Source of the DNA: SZUA-38 sp965212525
Lineage (GTDB): Bacteria > Pseudomonadota > Gammaproteobacteria > Xanthomonadales > SZUA-38
Direction: 5' to 3'
Assembly (NCBI GenBank): GCA_965212525.1
Contig: CBDBVC010000001.1
Location: forward strand, 54,555 to 118,554
DNA length: 64,000 nucleotides
Shown: positions 1 to 7,948 of the stretch, in pieces
How the letters are laid out: every line of letters begins with the position of its first letter
How positions within the stretch are numbered: position 1 is the stretch's first letter
Notes under the pieces: model-generated
Database searches by the model: none
Told to the model about the DNA's origin: nothing
Seen by the model: only the letters and a program-made list of their open reading frames with translations
Program-made: the position numbers and the translations under genes

Positions 1-837
1 TCTCGCGCCCCTGGTAATCTGAATCGGGCCCCTGATACATCAGGCACTGTGCGTCATGCGTGTAACCGTCCTCGAGGTAACATCCGGCAAATACCGGGTC
101 CTTGGGTGACTGGATGTTGACGGCGTACAAGCCACCTCGACAGATATTGCTTCCGACCAGATAAGCGAAGGCCGGATTTCCTCATTGATCACGATATTAT
201 GCGCAATCCGAAACCCGACGATGCCACCTGGGACCCTGTAACGATAGACTGTGTCGGCTTCGAATGTCTCTGTGGCGCCCGACACGTCCAGCAGGCGCGT
301 CAGATCGAACACCTGCAGGCCGTGATCCCCGGCATTATCGGCCACGACATAAGCATGGTCACGATAAACCTTGATATCTCGCCAGACACTAGTGCCACCA
401 CTGCTGGGCAGGTACCCGGTGAACACTGGCGCTTCAGGCACGGTGATATCAACGAAGGCCGTACCATGTGACAAACCCAGCAGGGCGAAATAGCGGCCAC
501 TGGCCTCGTGCTTCCAGCCCCAGCTGTCTGAACCTGATCCGCCAAAAAAGTTACTCATATCAAGAAAGCCAACCAGATCGACATTATGACATCTGAACTC
601 TGCCGCCATGCCATCGACACAGCTTTGCTGACCCTGGAAATTGAACTTGATTCGGGGCTGTTGAGTGTGCGCCTGGTGTGCCATCGCGACAAAATCCCAG
701 TCGGGGAAACGCTGACCTAGCTCCTCTGCACGCGTGGGTGTGTGACAGGCCTGCGCAGGAAAGACGATGGCCATCACCACAAGTACGACCAGGCAGCATT
801 GATAACAGTTTTGGTTCACATCGTGTTCCTTGTGCAT
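1..837 (-). CDS. Choice-of-anchor B family secreted protein, 3' end cut by window edge, frameshifted
   Basis: The N-terminus carries a hydrophobic export segment (about residues 12-30, ending near FPAQAC), so the product is probably periplasmic or surface exposed. The body resembles choice-of-anchor B / LVIVD beta-propeller proteins: stretches such as GLSHGTAFVDI, VWRDIKVYRDHAYVV and GLQVFDLTRLL are typical blades. The reading frame fails at about 170-183, within the codons after IVINEE. In the next frame the family sequence resumes (AFAYLVGSNICRGGLYAVNI) and stays open to the window edge. Two single-base insertions in AAA and CC runs would explain this. The gene continues beyond base 1. The specific function is not known; family assignment is from sequence style. 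Confidence 0.7.
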
Positions 838-962
838 CTCACAGACAGGAAGCCGCCACGGCAGCCTGTTTCGGCACGCAGCATGCCATAACTACGAAGC
901 CAATCATAGTTAATTCAATTTTTGCGGGATCCGGGCACAGGCAGTTCCGGCTCCTGACCGGT

Positions 963-1433
963 CTAGAGATCTTCAACTGGCAGCGAGGTGGTGTATTTCT
1001 TCTGTCGTAACACGAATGAGGAATTGGTGGACTTGACCGATTTGAGCGTGAGCAGTTTCTTCATGATGAACTGTTCAATCGACAGGATGTCGCGACCGAT
1101 GACCCGAATCATGTAATCATTGGCTCCGGTGAGTGTGTAGCAATCGACGATCTCGTCAGACTGCTCGATGAACTGGTCCACTTCACTGATGCATTCATCG
1201 GAATGGTCGGTAAGTGAAAACTGGATGATGGCCATGGCCGTCAGCCCGACCGCGTCGGGATTGAGAATCGCGACATAACGGTCGATGACACCGCTTTCCT
1301 CGAGCTTTCTGAGACGTCGCCAGCAAGGTGCATTCGACAGATTGACCTCCTGGGCCAGTTGCTGGTTGGTGATGCGGCCATTTTGCTGAAGACTGTTCAG
1401 TATCTTCTTGTCGATTCTATCAAGTTTTTGCAT
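963..1433 (-). CDS. Lrp/AsnC family transcriptional regulator, probable regulator of phhAB
   Basis: The product has 156 residues, the usual Lrp/AsnC size. An N-terminal winged helix-turn-helix (about residues 5-55, including GRITNQQLAQEV and APCWRRLRKLEESG) is followed by a RAM ligand-binding domain (about 65-145, with DCYTLTGANDYMIRV). It is transcribed away from phhA across a 145-bp AT-rich gap. Lrp-type regulators of aromatic amino acid catabolism are often encoded beside their target, so control of phhA-phhB in response to phenylalanine or tyrosine is a reasonable inference, not shown. No strong ribosome binding site precedes the ATG. Confidence 0.9.
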   Translation of the reverse strand: MQKLDRIDKKILNSLQQNGRITNQQLAQEVNLSNAPCWRRLRKLEESGVIDRYVAILNPDAVGLTAMAIIQFSLTDHSDECISEVDQFIEQSDEIVDCYTLTGANDYMIRVIGRDILSIEQFIMKKLLTLKSVKSTNSSFVLRQKKYTTSLPVEDL

Positions 1434-1578
1434 TTTAATAATTATTTATTCTAATTTTAATTGAATGAGTGAAATTTAATTATATATTATTATCATCTGT
1501 GGGTTTTTTTTGCAACCACATTTCTGGTCGCCACGGGTACGATAACAACCAAGAATCAACATCACAGGAAACACATCC
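1434..1578. promoter_or_regulatory. Divergent promoter/operator region, Lrp regulator and phhA
   Basis: This 145-bp gap is very AT-rich (long A/T runs at about 1434-1500) between two divergently transcribed genes. Such AT-rich DNA is the usual binding context for Lrp proteins. No exact operator could be defined by eye. An AGGA motif at about 1566-1569 lies about 10 bases before the TTG start of phhA. Confidence 0.5.
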
Positions 1579-2391
1579 TTGCCTACACAAACTGCTTACC
1601 AGGCCTACCTGCCCGATCAGGATGGCAGAGTGGATTACCCGGCGCACGACCATGAAACCTGGCAAATATTGTACGAAAGACAGTGGCCTCTGATTTCAAG
1701 GCTGGCACATCCGGTGGTGCTGGAGGGCATGAACAGGCTGAAGCTGGGCAAGCAGCGGATTCCGCAGTGCATACCGCTGTCAGGTCAATTGCAGCAGTTG
1801 ACCGGCTGGAGCGTCACCCCGGTTCCAGCCCTGATCGGGTTCAGGCGTTTCTATGGCATGCTGGCTGATCGAAGATTTCCGGCTGCCAGTTTCATTCGCA
1901 GACGCGAGGAACTGGACTATCTGCAGGAGCCTGACATCTTTCACGAGATATTCGGACACGCGCCCCTGCTGGCCAATCCGGTTCTGGCCGATTTCAGTCG
2001 ACGGATTGGTGAACTGGGCAAGCATGCCAATGATGAACTGCATGTCTGGCTGGCCCGCCTGCACTGGTTCACGATCGAATTCAGCCTGATGATGCACCAG
2101 GGCAACATTCGGGCACTGGGCGCAGGATTACTGTCGTCACCCGGTGAAATTCGTTACGCCATCTGCTCGTCGCAACCAGTGATCAGGCCATTTGATCTGG
2201 TGGACTGCCTGCGCACCCCCTATCGTATCGACATCCAGCAGCCATTGTATTACCTGTTCGATGATCTGGAGCAGATCGAATCCATCAGCGATGACAACAT
2301 ACTGGACGCCATCGCCATTGCCCGCGATCTCGGGCTGCATGAGCCTCTCTACCCACTCGAGCGAGGCAGTGATCACCGCGAACCGTGCTGA
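1579..2391 (+). CDS. phhA: Phenylalanine 4-monooxygenase
   Basis: The cytoplasmic, pterin-dependent non-haem iron enzyme converts phenylalanine to tyrosine. The 270-residue length fits the single-domain bacterial type. The iron-binding site is visible: HEIFGH gives His122 and His127, and TIEFSL gives Glu167. GAGLLSSPGE (about 181-190) is a conserved active-site loop. The start is a TTG; no ATG lies near it in frame and a cAGGAaa motif sits upstream. The next gene, 35 bp downstream, is the pterin-recycling enzyme, so the two form a phenylalanine hydroxylation operon, probably under the divergent Lrp regulator. Confidence 0.96.
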   Translation: MPTQTAYQAYLPDQDGRVDYPAHDHETWQILYERQWPLISRLAHPVVLEGMNRLKLGKQRIPQCIPLSGQLQQLTGWSVTPVPALIGFRRFYGMLADRRFPAASFIRRREELDYLQEPDIFHEIFGHAPLLANPVLADFSRRIGELGKHANDELHVWLARLHWFTIEFSLMMHQGNIRALGAGLLSSPGEIRYAICSSQPVIRPFDLVDCLRTPYRIDIQQPLYYLFDDLEQIESISDDNILDAIAIARDLGLHEPLYPLERGSDHREPC

Positions 2392-2426
2392 GTCACGCAT
2401 AAAGACACGAGCAGGACAGACAGATC

Positions 2427-2747
2427 ATGACCACCCGACCCGAACCCATTGCCCTGAATCACATCGAGAGCCATGCACAACTGAAACCGCTCTCACCGGA
2501 CTGGCATATCGATGACAGTAACGAGTTTCTGTATCGGGAGTTTCGCTTCGGGGGATACGCACGTGCCGTTCAACTGGCCAATCTGGCGGCCTGGCTGGCC
2601 ACTGAGCAGGGGCACCACCCGGACATCGAATTCGGCTGGGGCTACTGCCGCATCCGGCTGACCACACACGATGCGGGCGGGCTGTCTCGACGCGACTTTG
2701 AATTTGCCTCTGCCATGGACAAGATCCTGCAGACAGGCAGCCCCTGA
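2427..2747 (+). CDS. phhB: Pterin-4a-carbinolamine dehydratase
   Basis: This small enzyme (106 residues) dehydrates 4a-hydroxytetrahydrobiopterin, which phenylalanine hydroxylase forms in each cycle. The family signature is clear: GHHPDIEFGW followed by the LTTHDAGGLS strand, with the paired histidines and the later threonine-histidine of the active site. It lies 35 bp after phhA on the same strand, consistent with one transcript. It ends 22 bp before the stop of the convergent speD gene. Confidence 0.95.
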   Translation: MTTRPEPIALNHIESHAQLKPLSPDWHIDDSNEFLYREFRFGGYARAVQLANLAAWLATEQGHHPDIEFGWGYCRIRLTTHDAGGLSRRDFEFASAMDKILQTGSP

Positions 2748-2769
2748 GCCAGTCTGTCAGCTCAAAGGT

Positions 2770-3577
2770 TCAGAAATCCAGATTGAACCCGTGATACAAC
2801 TCGATCAGTTCCGTCCGCAGGGCGCGTGAGACCCTTTCCCGCTCTTCTTTCGACATGTCCTGTTTTTTCGAAAACAGGTAGTTTTCGAGCTCAAAATTCC
2901 GCAACAACATCTTGGTGTGAAAGATCTTTTCCTGATCGATGTTGACATCACGCATCTTGTAGGCCGCCTTGGTGTCCTCACTCATGAAGTCCTGGATCGA
3001 TTCGATACGATGATCAATGAACAGTTTGTTGGCACTCACATCGCGTGTGAATCCGCGGACACGATAATCAAGTATGACCACATCGGAGTCGAAGTTGTGA
3101 ATCAGGAAATTGAGCGCCTTCAGTGGCGAGATCACACCACAGGTCGAGACGTCGATATCGACGCGGAAACTGCAGATGGGTGATTCCGGGTTGGTTTCAG
3201 GATACGTGTGTACAGTGATATGACTCTTGTTCAGATGGGCAACGACATCATCCGGTATCGGGCCAGGCGCTGCCGTGACGGTATCCTCGTGCTTGCCCTC
3301 ACCGATCGGTTCCTCACAGATCAGCATGGTCACCGATGCCCCCTGGGGATCATAATCCTGTCTTGCGATATTGAGGATATCGGCATCGATGATATCGGCC
3401 ACCTGTTGCAGAATTTCCGTCAGGCGATCGGCATTGTAGACTTCGTCGATATATTCGATATAAGCCTCGCGATCGGCACGGTTTTCTGCATAGCAGATAT
3501 CATAGATATTGAAGCTGAGTGTCTTGGTCAGATTATTGAAACCATGCAGCTTGAGCTTTGTCGAGTGAGGGTGTCAT
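2770..3577 (-). CDS. speD: S-adenosylmethionine decarboxylase proenzyme, apparent frameshift near the start
   Basis: The pyruvoyl enzyme makes decarboxylated SAM, the aminopropyl donor for spermidine. The family residues are present: HLNKSHITVHTYPE contains the Lys-Ser self-cleavage site that makes the pyruvoyl group, and DVSTCGVISPLKALN is the conserved catalytic segment. Family sequence continues upstream of the GTG at 3402 (KLKLHGFNNLTK at about 3530-3560), but that frame has no ATG, GTG or TTG before an in-frame TGA at 3572-3574. An ATG at 3577 is one base out of frame; one extra A in the AAA at 3557-3559 would join it, giving 268 residues, close to the E. coli 264. The span assumes this. 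Neighbouring crp matches the vfr-speD linkage known in Pseudomonas. Confidence 0.9.
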
Positions 3578-3754
3578 CGCCTCTGTTCTGATTCCCGTAT
3601 GCCGGATTGACCGGCGATTATAGCCAATCTGCCCGGCTATTCACCAAATATCGATCACGTCTGTCAGAGAATCCTGACCATTCGGCCAAATCAATTGTGA
3701 TACAGTGCATTCTCTTCTACAATCGATCGGGTTGTTGAGTGGGAAACGTGTGAG

Positions 3755-4423
3755 ATGATTGGAAGCGAACTATTTCAAAGCCAGTTCGAACTGGACGATG
3801 CAAGCCACAGACGCTTTCTGGATTGCTGTCATGTCCACGCCTACCCGAACAAGACAGCCATCATCCGCCCCGGTGATGATGCCAACACACTCTACTACAT
3901 CGTCTCCGGTTCGGTTTCAGTCACGTTCGAGGATGAGGAAGGCCGTGAACTGATTCTGGCCTATCTCAATGCCGGCAACTTCATTGGAGAGCTCGGGCTC
4001 TATGTGGCAACAGGGCAGCGCTCTGTCATGGTGCGTACCCGAACCAAGTGTGAACTGGCGCAGATCAGTTACGCCAAGCTGGCCAACCTGCTGGAAAATG
4101 ACCTGAAGGACATCAGCCCCAAGATCCTCTATGCCATTGGCAAGCAGCTCAGCGACCGCCTGCTGCACACCTCACGCAAGGTACGCCGCCTGGCCTTCAT
4201 GGATGTGCAGGGCCGCATCGCGCGGACACTGCTCGACCTGTGCCAGGAACCCGACGCCATGACCCACCCCGATGGCATGCAGATCAAGGTTTCGCGTCAG
4301 GAAATCAGCCGCATTGTGGGCTGCTCGCGAGAAATGGCCGGCCGCGTGATCAAGACCCTGGAAGAGGAAGGCATGATCACTGCAGCGGGCAAGACCATCG
4401 TCGTACTGGGTGCACGGGACTGA
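3755..4423 (+). CDS. crp: Cyclic AMP receptor protein (Crp/Vfr type)
   Basis: This global regulator binds cAMP and DNA. It has 222 residues. The N-terminal cyclic-nucleotide domain contains NFIGELGLY and the arginine of GQRSVMVRT (about residues 84-100), which form the phosphate-binding cassette. The C-terminal winged helix holds SRQEISRIVGCSREMAGRVI; the SRE..GR recognition helix matches that of E. coli Crp. The placement beside speD and near trpC is the conserved Vfr context of Pseudomonas. A TGTGATACAGTGCAT sequence at about 3697-3711 resembles half of a Crp site and could be autoregulatory, but the second half is poor. The next gene starts three bases after its stop. Confidence 0.95.
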   Translation: MIGSELFQSQFELDDASHRRFLDCCHVHAYPNKTAIIRPGDDANTLYYIVSGSVSVTFEDEEGRELILAYLNAGNFIGELGLYVATGQRSVMVRTRTKCELAQISYAKLANLLENDLKDISPKILYAIGKQLSDRLLHTSRKVRRLAFMDVQGRIARTLLDLCQEPDAMTHPDGMQIKVSRQEISRIVGCSREMAGRVIKTLEEEGMITAAGKTIVVLGARD

Positions 4424-4426
4424 CGA

Positions 4427-5476
4427 ATGCCTGACGGTGCAGTGAGCACCAGACTGGTGCTGCTGATAACACTGCTGTTATCCGTACTGGCGACTGCCTG
4501 GTGGTATACATCACGCGAAACTCAGCCGAAGACGACCACTGCCCCAACTCCCGAAAGTTCGCAAGATCTCCGCTCAGAAGCCCGGACCAGTGCTGAAAGA
4601 AGCCCGGCACTTGCTGAAGCGCACCCCAGCAAGTCGACATCGTCACGCTCCGCGCAATATATGGATCAGGCCAATCCCGGACCAGCCCAGGATTCTGCCA
4701 GCGATCAGATCCCAGCTGAGCTGATCGATCACTGGGCCGTTGTTTCTGCCTGGACTACAGATGGTTATCGGTCCGATCTGATCACCACCGAGTTCCCGTT
4801 CATGGATGCGGCTGCTACCGCCTTGCTGATCGAGCCTGCCGAATCGGGAGATCGTGAGGCCGCCTATCAACTCTATCTTCGCTATACCACCTGCGCTTCC
4901 GCCCCCGGCAACGAAGCAGAACTTGCACAGTCGGTTGATTTCTGGACCACGGTGATCCATGACACACCGGAGATGGAGCCAACGGCGATGAGATTCATTG
5001 ACAGCCAGACTTCCGATTTCGAGAATTGCGCTACCTTTGATGAGGGCACCGATTTCGAAGCGCTGGCTTTTCAATGGTTCACCCGAGCGGGGCAGCTTGA
5101 TCACCTCATCGCACAGATTGATTACCCCCAGCATGCACGAATTTTTCAACTGATGGATCTGGCCATCAAGAACCCGGAAATCATCATCACCTACCGGGAA
5201 AATGCACTGCAGTTCCTGCAGCGGGCCGTCCGTTCCGGTCATGCCGCCGCCTTTCTCAGCATGGCCAATGAATATCATGAAGGCGTGCTGCTGGACTCCG
5301 ATCCGGTGCTGGCCTATGCCTGGGCCCACGCAGCAAAACTGGCGGGTCATCGTACCAATACCGATAGCGATTTCTATATCGACAAATACAGGGAACTGCT
5401 GGACATCAGACAGGAGAAGGAAGGACGTCAGAAAGGGCGCCTGCTGTGCAAGCAGTATTGCCGTGGTGATGACTGA
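4427..5476 (+). CDS. Membrane-anchored protein with Sel1-like C-terminus
   Basis: The 349-residue product has one N-terminal hydrophobic segment (about 9-26), a low-complexity Thr/Ser/Pro/Ala-rich linker (about 30-90) and an alpha-helical body. The C-terminal part (FLQRAVRSGHAAAFLSMANE to YAWAHAAKLAGHR, about 265-320) resembles Sel1/TPR-like repeats. It is therefore probably an inner-membrane-anchored periplasmic scaffold, but the partner is unknown. Its start lies three bases after the crp stop, so it is likely co-transcribed with crp. Several cysteines (AAYQLYLRYTTC, ENCATF, LLCKQYC) could form disulfides in the periplasm. Confidence 0.75.
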   Translation: MPDGAVSTRLVLLITLLLSVLATAWWYTSRETQPKTTTAPTPESSQDLRSEARTSAERSPALAEAHPSKSTSSRSAQYMDQANPGPAQDSASDQIPAELIDHWAVVSAWTTDGYRSDLITTEFPFMDAAATALLIEPAESGDREAAYQLYLRYTTCASAPGNEAELAQSVDFWTTVIHDTPEMEPTAMRFIDSQTSDFENCATFDEGTDFEALAFQWFTRAGQLDHLIAQIDYPQHARIFQLMDLAIKNPEIIITYRENALQFLQRAVRSGHAAAFLSMANEYHEGVLLDSDPVLAYAWAHAAKLAGHRTNTDSDFYIDKYRELLDIRQEKEGRQKGRLLCKQYCRGDD

Positions 5477-5532
5477 CCGCTAGACCGATCAGGCGGACAC
5501 CAAAGCTGTGATTATAGCCTCAGGTCAGTGAT

Positions 5533-6324
5533 TCAATGATTGTCGAACAGGCTTCGCAGCTCTGCACCCGGGTCTTCTGCCCGCATGAAGGCCTCACCGA
5601 TCAGAAAGCGATTGATGCCATTGTCGAGCATGCGCTTCACGTCATCATGGCTGTGAATACCGCTTTCGGTGATCAGCTGACGTTCAGCCGGCACATGAGC
5701 TTTAAGATCTATTGTGGTGTCGAGTGAGGTCTCGAAGGTCTTCAGGTTTCGATTGTTGACTCCAATCAGCTCAGCAGGTGTGGACAGGGCCACTGTCATC
5801 TCGTCAGCATCATGCACCTCGACCAGTACATCCAGACCCAGCTCGCGTGCCATGTGCTCGTACTCACTCACCTGTATGGCTGACAGGGCAGCCACGATCA
5901 GCAGCACACAATCGGCCCCCATCACACGCGACTGGTACAGCTGATACTCATCGACGATGAAGTCCTTGCGCAACACCGGCAGTGAACAGGCAGATCTGGC
6001 CTCGAGCAGATAATCGGCATGCCCCTTGAAGTAATGCTCGTCAGTCAGCACCGACAGGCAGCTGGCTCCACCCTCCTCATAGCTTCGTGCAATCGTGGCC
6101 GGTTCAAACTGTTCGCGAATAATACCTTTCGATGGCGAGGCCTTCTTGACCTCGGCGATTACCGCATGGTGCCGGGCAGCATCGGTGGCAAGGCGGCGTG
6201 CGAAGCCACGACAGGGCTCACAGTCAGCACTTCGGGATCGAAGTTCACTGCTGCCGGTCCGGCGTCTGGCGGCGTCAACCTCCAGCCGTTTTCGCGCCAG
6301 AATCTCGTCGAGTATCGTACTCAC
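5533..6324 (-). CDS. trpC: Indole-3-glycerol phosphate synthase
   Basis: The enzyme closes the indole ring of the anthranilate-derived intermediate (CdRP) in tryptophan synthesis. It has 263 residues, standard for the monofunctional enzyme. Barrel landmarks are present: IAEVKKASPSKG (substrate lysine), VLRKDFIVDEYQ (catalytic lysine), IGVNNRNLKTF and LITESGIHS (catalytic Glu and Ser). Its start overlaps the trpD stop by four bases, so the two are translationally coupled. It is the last gene of trpEGDC, convergent with the crp operon. Confidence 0.98.
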   Translation of the reverse strand: MSTILDEILARKRLEVDAARRRTGSSELRSRSADCEPCRGFARRLATDAARHHAVIAEVKKASPSKGIIREQFEPATIARSYEEGGASCLSVLTDEHYFKGHADYLLEARSACSLPVLRKDFIVDEYQLYQSRVMGADCVLLIVAALSAIQVSEYEHMARELGLDVLVEVHDADEMTVALSTPAELIGVNNRNLKTFETSLDTTIDLKAHVPAERQLITESGIHSHDDVKRMLDNGINRFLIGEAFMRAEDPGAELRSLFDNH

Positions 6325-7331
6325 AGTGACTGGGTAAACTCGGACAGCTGCTGAAGACGTAGCCAGGCCGCCCCGGATTTCTGAAGTGCCATGGCCTTTT
6401 CATAGGCCGCTTCCATGCTGGGTTCAATGCCGGAGACATAGATCGCCGCGGCAGCATTGAGGCCGACAATGTCAGCTTCGGCACAATCAACACTGGTCAG
6501 TGCCGTCTCGATTTTCTGCAGTGACTGTGTCGCATCATCCACCCGAAGCGCCTTTTCATGAGGAATGGATATGGAAAAATCCTCGGGGTAGATGGAATAA
6601 TCGCTAATCTCACTGTCCTTCAGTTCACTCACCAGTGTCGGTGCACTGGTCGACAATTCATCCATGCCATCGAGTGAATGCACCACCATGACGTGCCTTG
6701 AGCCCAGCTGTCTCAATACGCGTGCGATCGGTCTTACCCAGTCATTGTCATAGACACCCATCACCTGATTCGGCGCCAGCGCCGGATTGGTGATCGGCCC
6801 GAGCAGATTGAACAGCGTTCGCACGCCGAGTTCGCGACGTGGCCCGACCGCATGCCTGGTTGCGCCGTGATGAGCCGGTGCAAACAGGAACCCGATCCTG
6901 AAACGATTGATGCACTCGGCCACCTGATCAGCGTTCAGATTCAGGTTGAAACCGGCTGTCTCGAGCACATCGGCACTGCCGGACTTGCTCGATACCGAAC
7001 GGTTCCCATGCTTGGCAACTCTCGCGCCTGCTTCCGCGGCCAGAAACGCCGAGGCCGTCGAGATGTTGAAGCTGCCCTTTGAATCACCACCGGTACCGCA
7101 GGTATCGATCAGGTGTTCATCACCGACGTCAACGCGAACGGCCCGCTCACGCATCACCGAAGCAGCGGTGGCTATTTCTTCGGTGGTTTCACCCTTGAGG
7201 CGCAATGCCATCAGGAAACCTCCGATCTGGGCGTCGGTTGCCTCGCCGTCCATGATCATGTTCATGGCCCTGGCCATGTGCTTGGGCTTGAGATCTTTTC
7301 CGCGTGAAAGCTTGTTGAGAATCTTTTGCAT
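6321..7331 (-). CDS. trpD: Anthranilate phosphoribosyltransferase
   Basis: The enzyme transfers the phosphoribosyl group of PRPP to anthranilate. The 336-residue length is standard. The PRPP-binding loop DTCGTGGDSKGSFNIST (about residues 79-95) and the conserved AKHGNRSVSSKSGSADVLE segment are intact. The N-terminal helical domain (about 1-65) is followed by the alpha/beta domain. It lies 29 bp after trpG and overlaps trpC by four bases. Confidence 0.98.
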   Translation of the reverse strand: MQKILNKLSRGKDLKPKHMARAMNMIMDGEATDAQIGGFLMALRLKGETTEEIATAASVMRERAVRVDVGDEHLIDTCGTGGDSKGSFNISTASAFLAAEAGARVAKHGNRSVSSKSGSADVLETAGFNLNLNADQVAECINRFRIGFLFAPAHHGATRHAVGPRRELGVRTLFNLLGPITNPALAPNQVMGVYDNDWVRPIARVLRQLGSRHVMVVHSLDGMDELSTSAPTLVSELKDSEISDYSIYPEDFSISIPHEKALRVDDATQSLQKIETALTSVDCAEADIVGLNAAAAIYVSGIEPSMEAAYEKAMALQKSGAAWLRLQQLSEFTQSL

Positions 7332-7360
7332 CTGTCTGTTCTGTTACCGCGACGAGCGGG

Positions 7361-7936
7361 TCAGGATTGTAGAAAATTGGCGAGCATCTTGTGCCCGAAC
7401 TGAGTCAGTATCGACTCCGGATGAAATTGTACACCTTCCAGCCGATGCTGCCTGTGCCTGAAGCCCATGATTTCATCCACCTCACCGTCCCGTTCGGTCC
7501 AGGCGGTCAGCTCAAGGCATTCGGGCAGGCTGTCTCGCTCAACCACCAGAGAATGATAGCGAGTGGCCTCGAATGGATTGTCCAGTGATTCGAATACGCC
7601 GATGCCGGTGTGGTGCATCATCGACGTCTTGCCATGCATCACCTGCCTGGCCCGGATGATACGCCCCCCATACACCTGCCCGATGCATTGAAAGCCCAGA
7701 CAAACGCCCAGAATGGGAATCTTCCCGGCAAAGCGTTCAATCACTGACATTGAGATACCGGCCTGATCCGGCGTGCAGGGGCCAGGAGATATCACGATAT
7801 GATCCGGCACCATCTCATCGATCTCATCCAGCGTAATCTGGTCGTTTCGATGCACTTCGACCTGCTGTTCCAGCTCGCCGAAATACTGCACCAGATTGAA
7901 GGTGAACGAATCGTAGTTGTCTATCATCAGCAGCAT
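7361..7936 (-). CDS. trpG: Anthranilate synthase glutamine amidotransferase component
   Basis: The subunit hydrolyses glutamine and passes ammonia to TrpE. It has 191 residues and the complete triad: Cys79 in LGVCLGFQ, and His172 and Glu174 in VQFHPES. The usual GVCLGHQ motif reads GVCLGFQ here, replacing a histidine that is not part of the triad; this substitution is unusual but should not abolish activity. The gene starts 12 bp after trpE. It could in principle also serve p-aminobenzoate synthesis, as TrpG/PabA proteins sometimes do. Confidence 0.96.
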   Translation of the reverse strand: MLLMIDNYDSFTFNLVQYFGELEQQVEVHRNDQITLDEIDEMVPDHIVISPGPCTPDQAGISMSVIERFAGKIPILGVCLGFQCIGQVYGGRIIRARQVMHGKTSMMHHTGIGVFESLDNPFEATRYHSLVVERDSLPECLELTAWTERDGEVDEIMGFRHRQHRLEGVQFHPESILTQFGHKMLANFLQS

Positions 7937-7948
7937 GGCTTAACCCCG

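Noticed and set aside
4643..5350. A 235-residue open frame on the minus strand
   Set aside because: It lies fully within the Sel1-like gene on the other strand and has no recognisable family.
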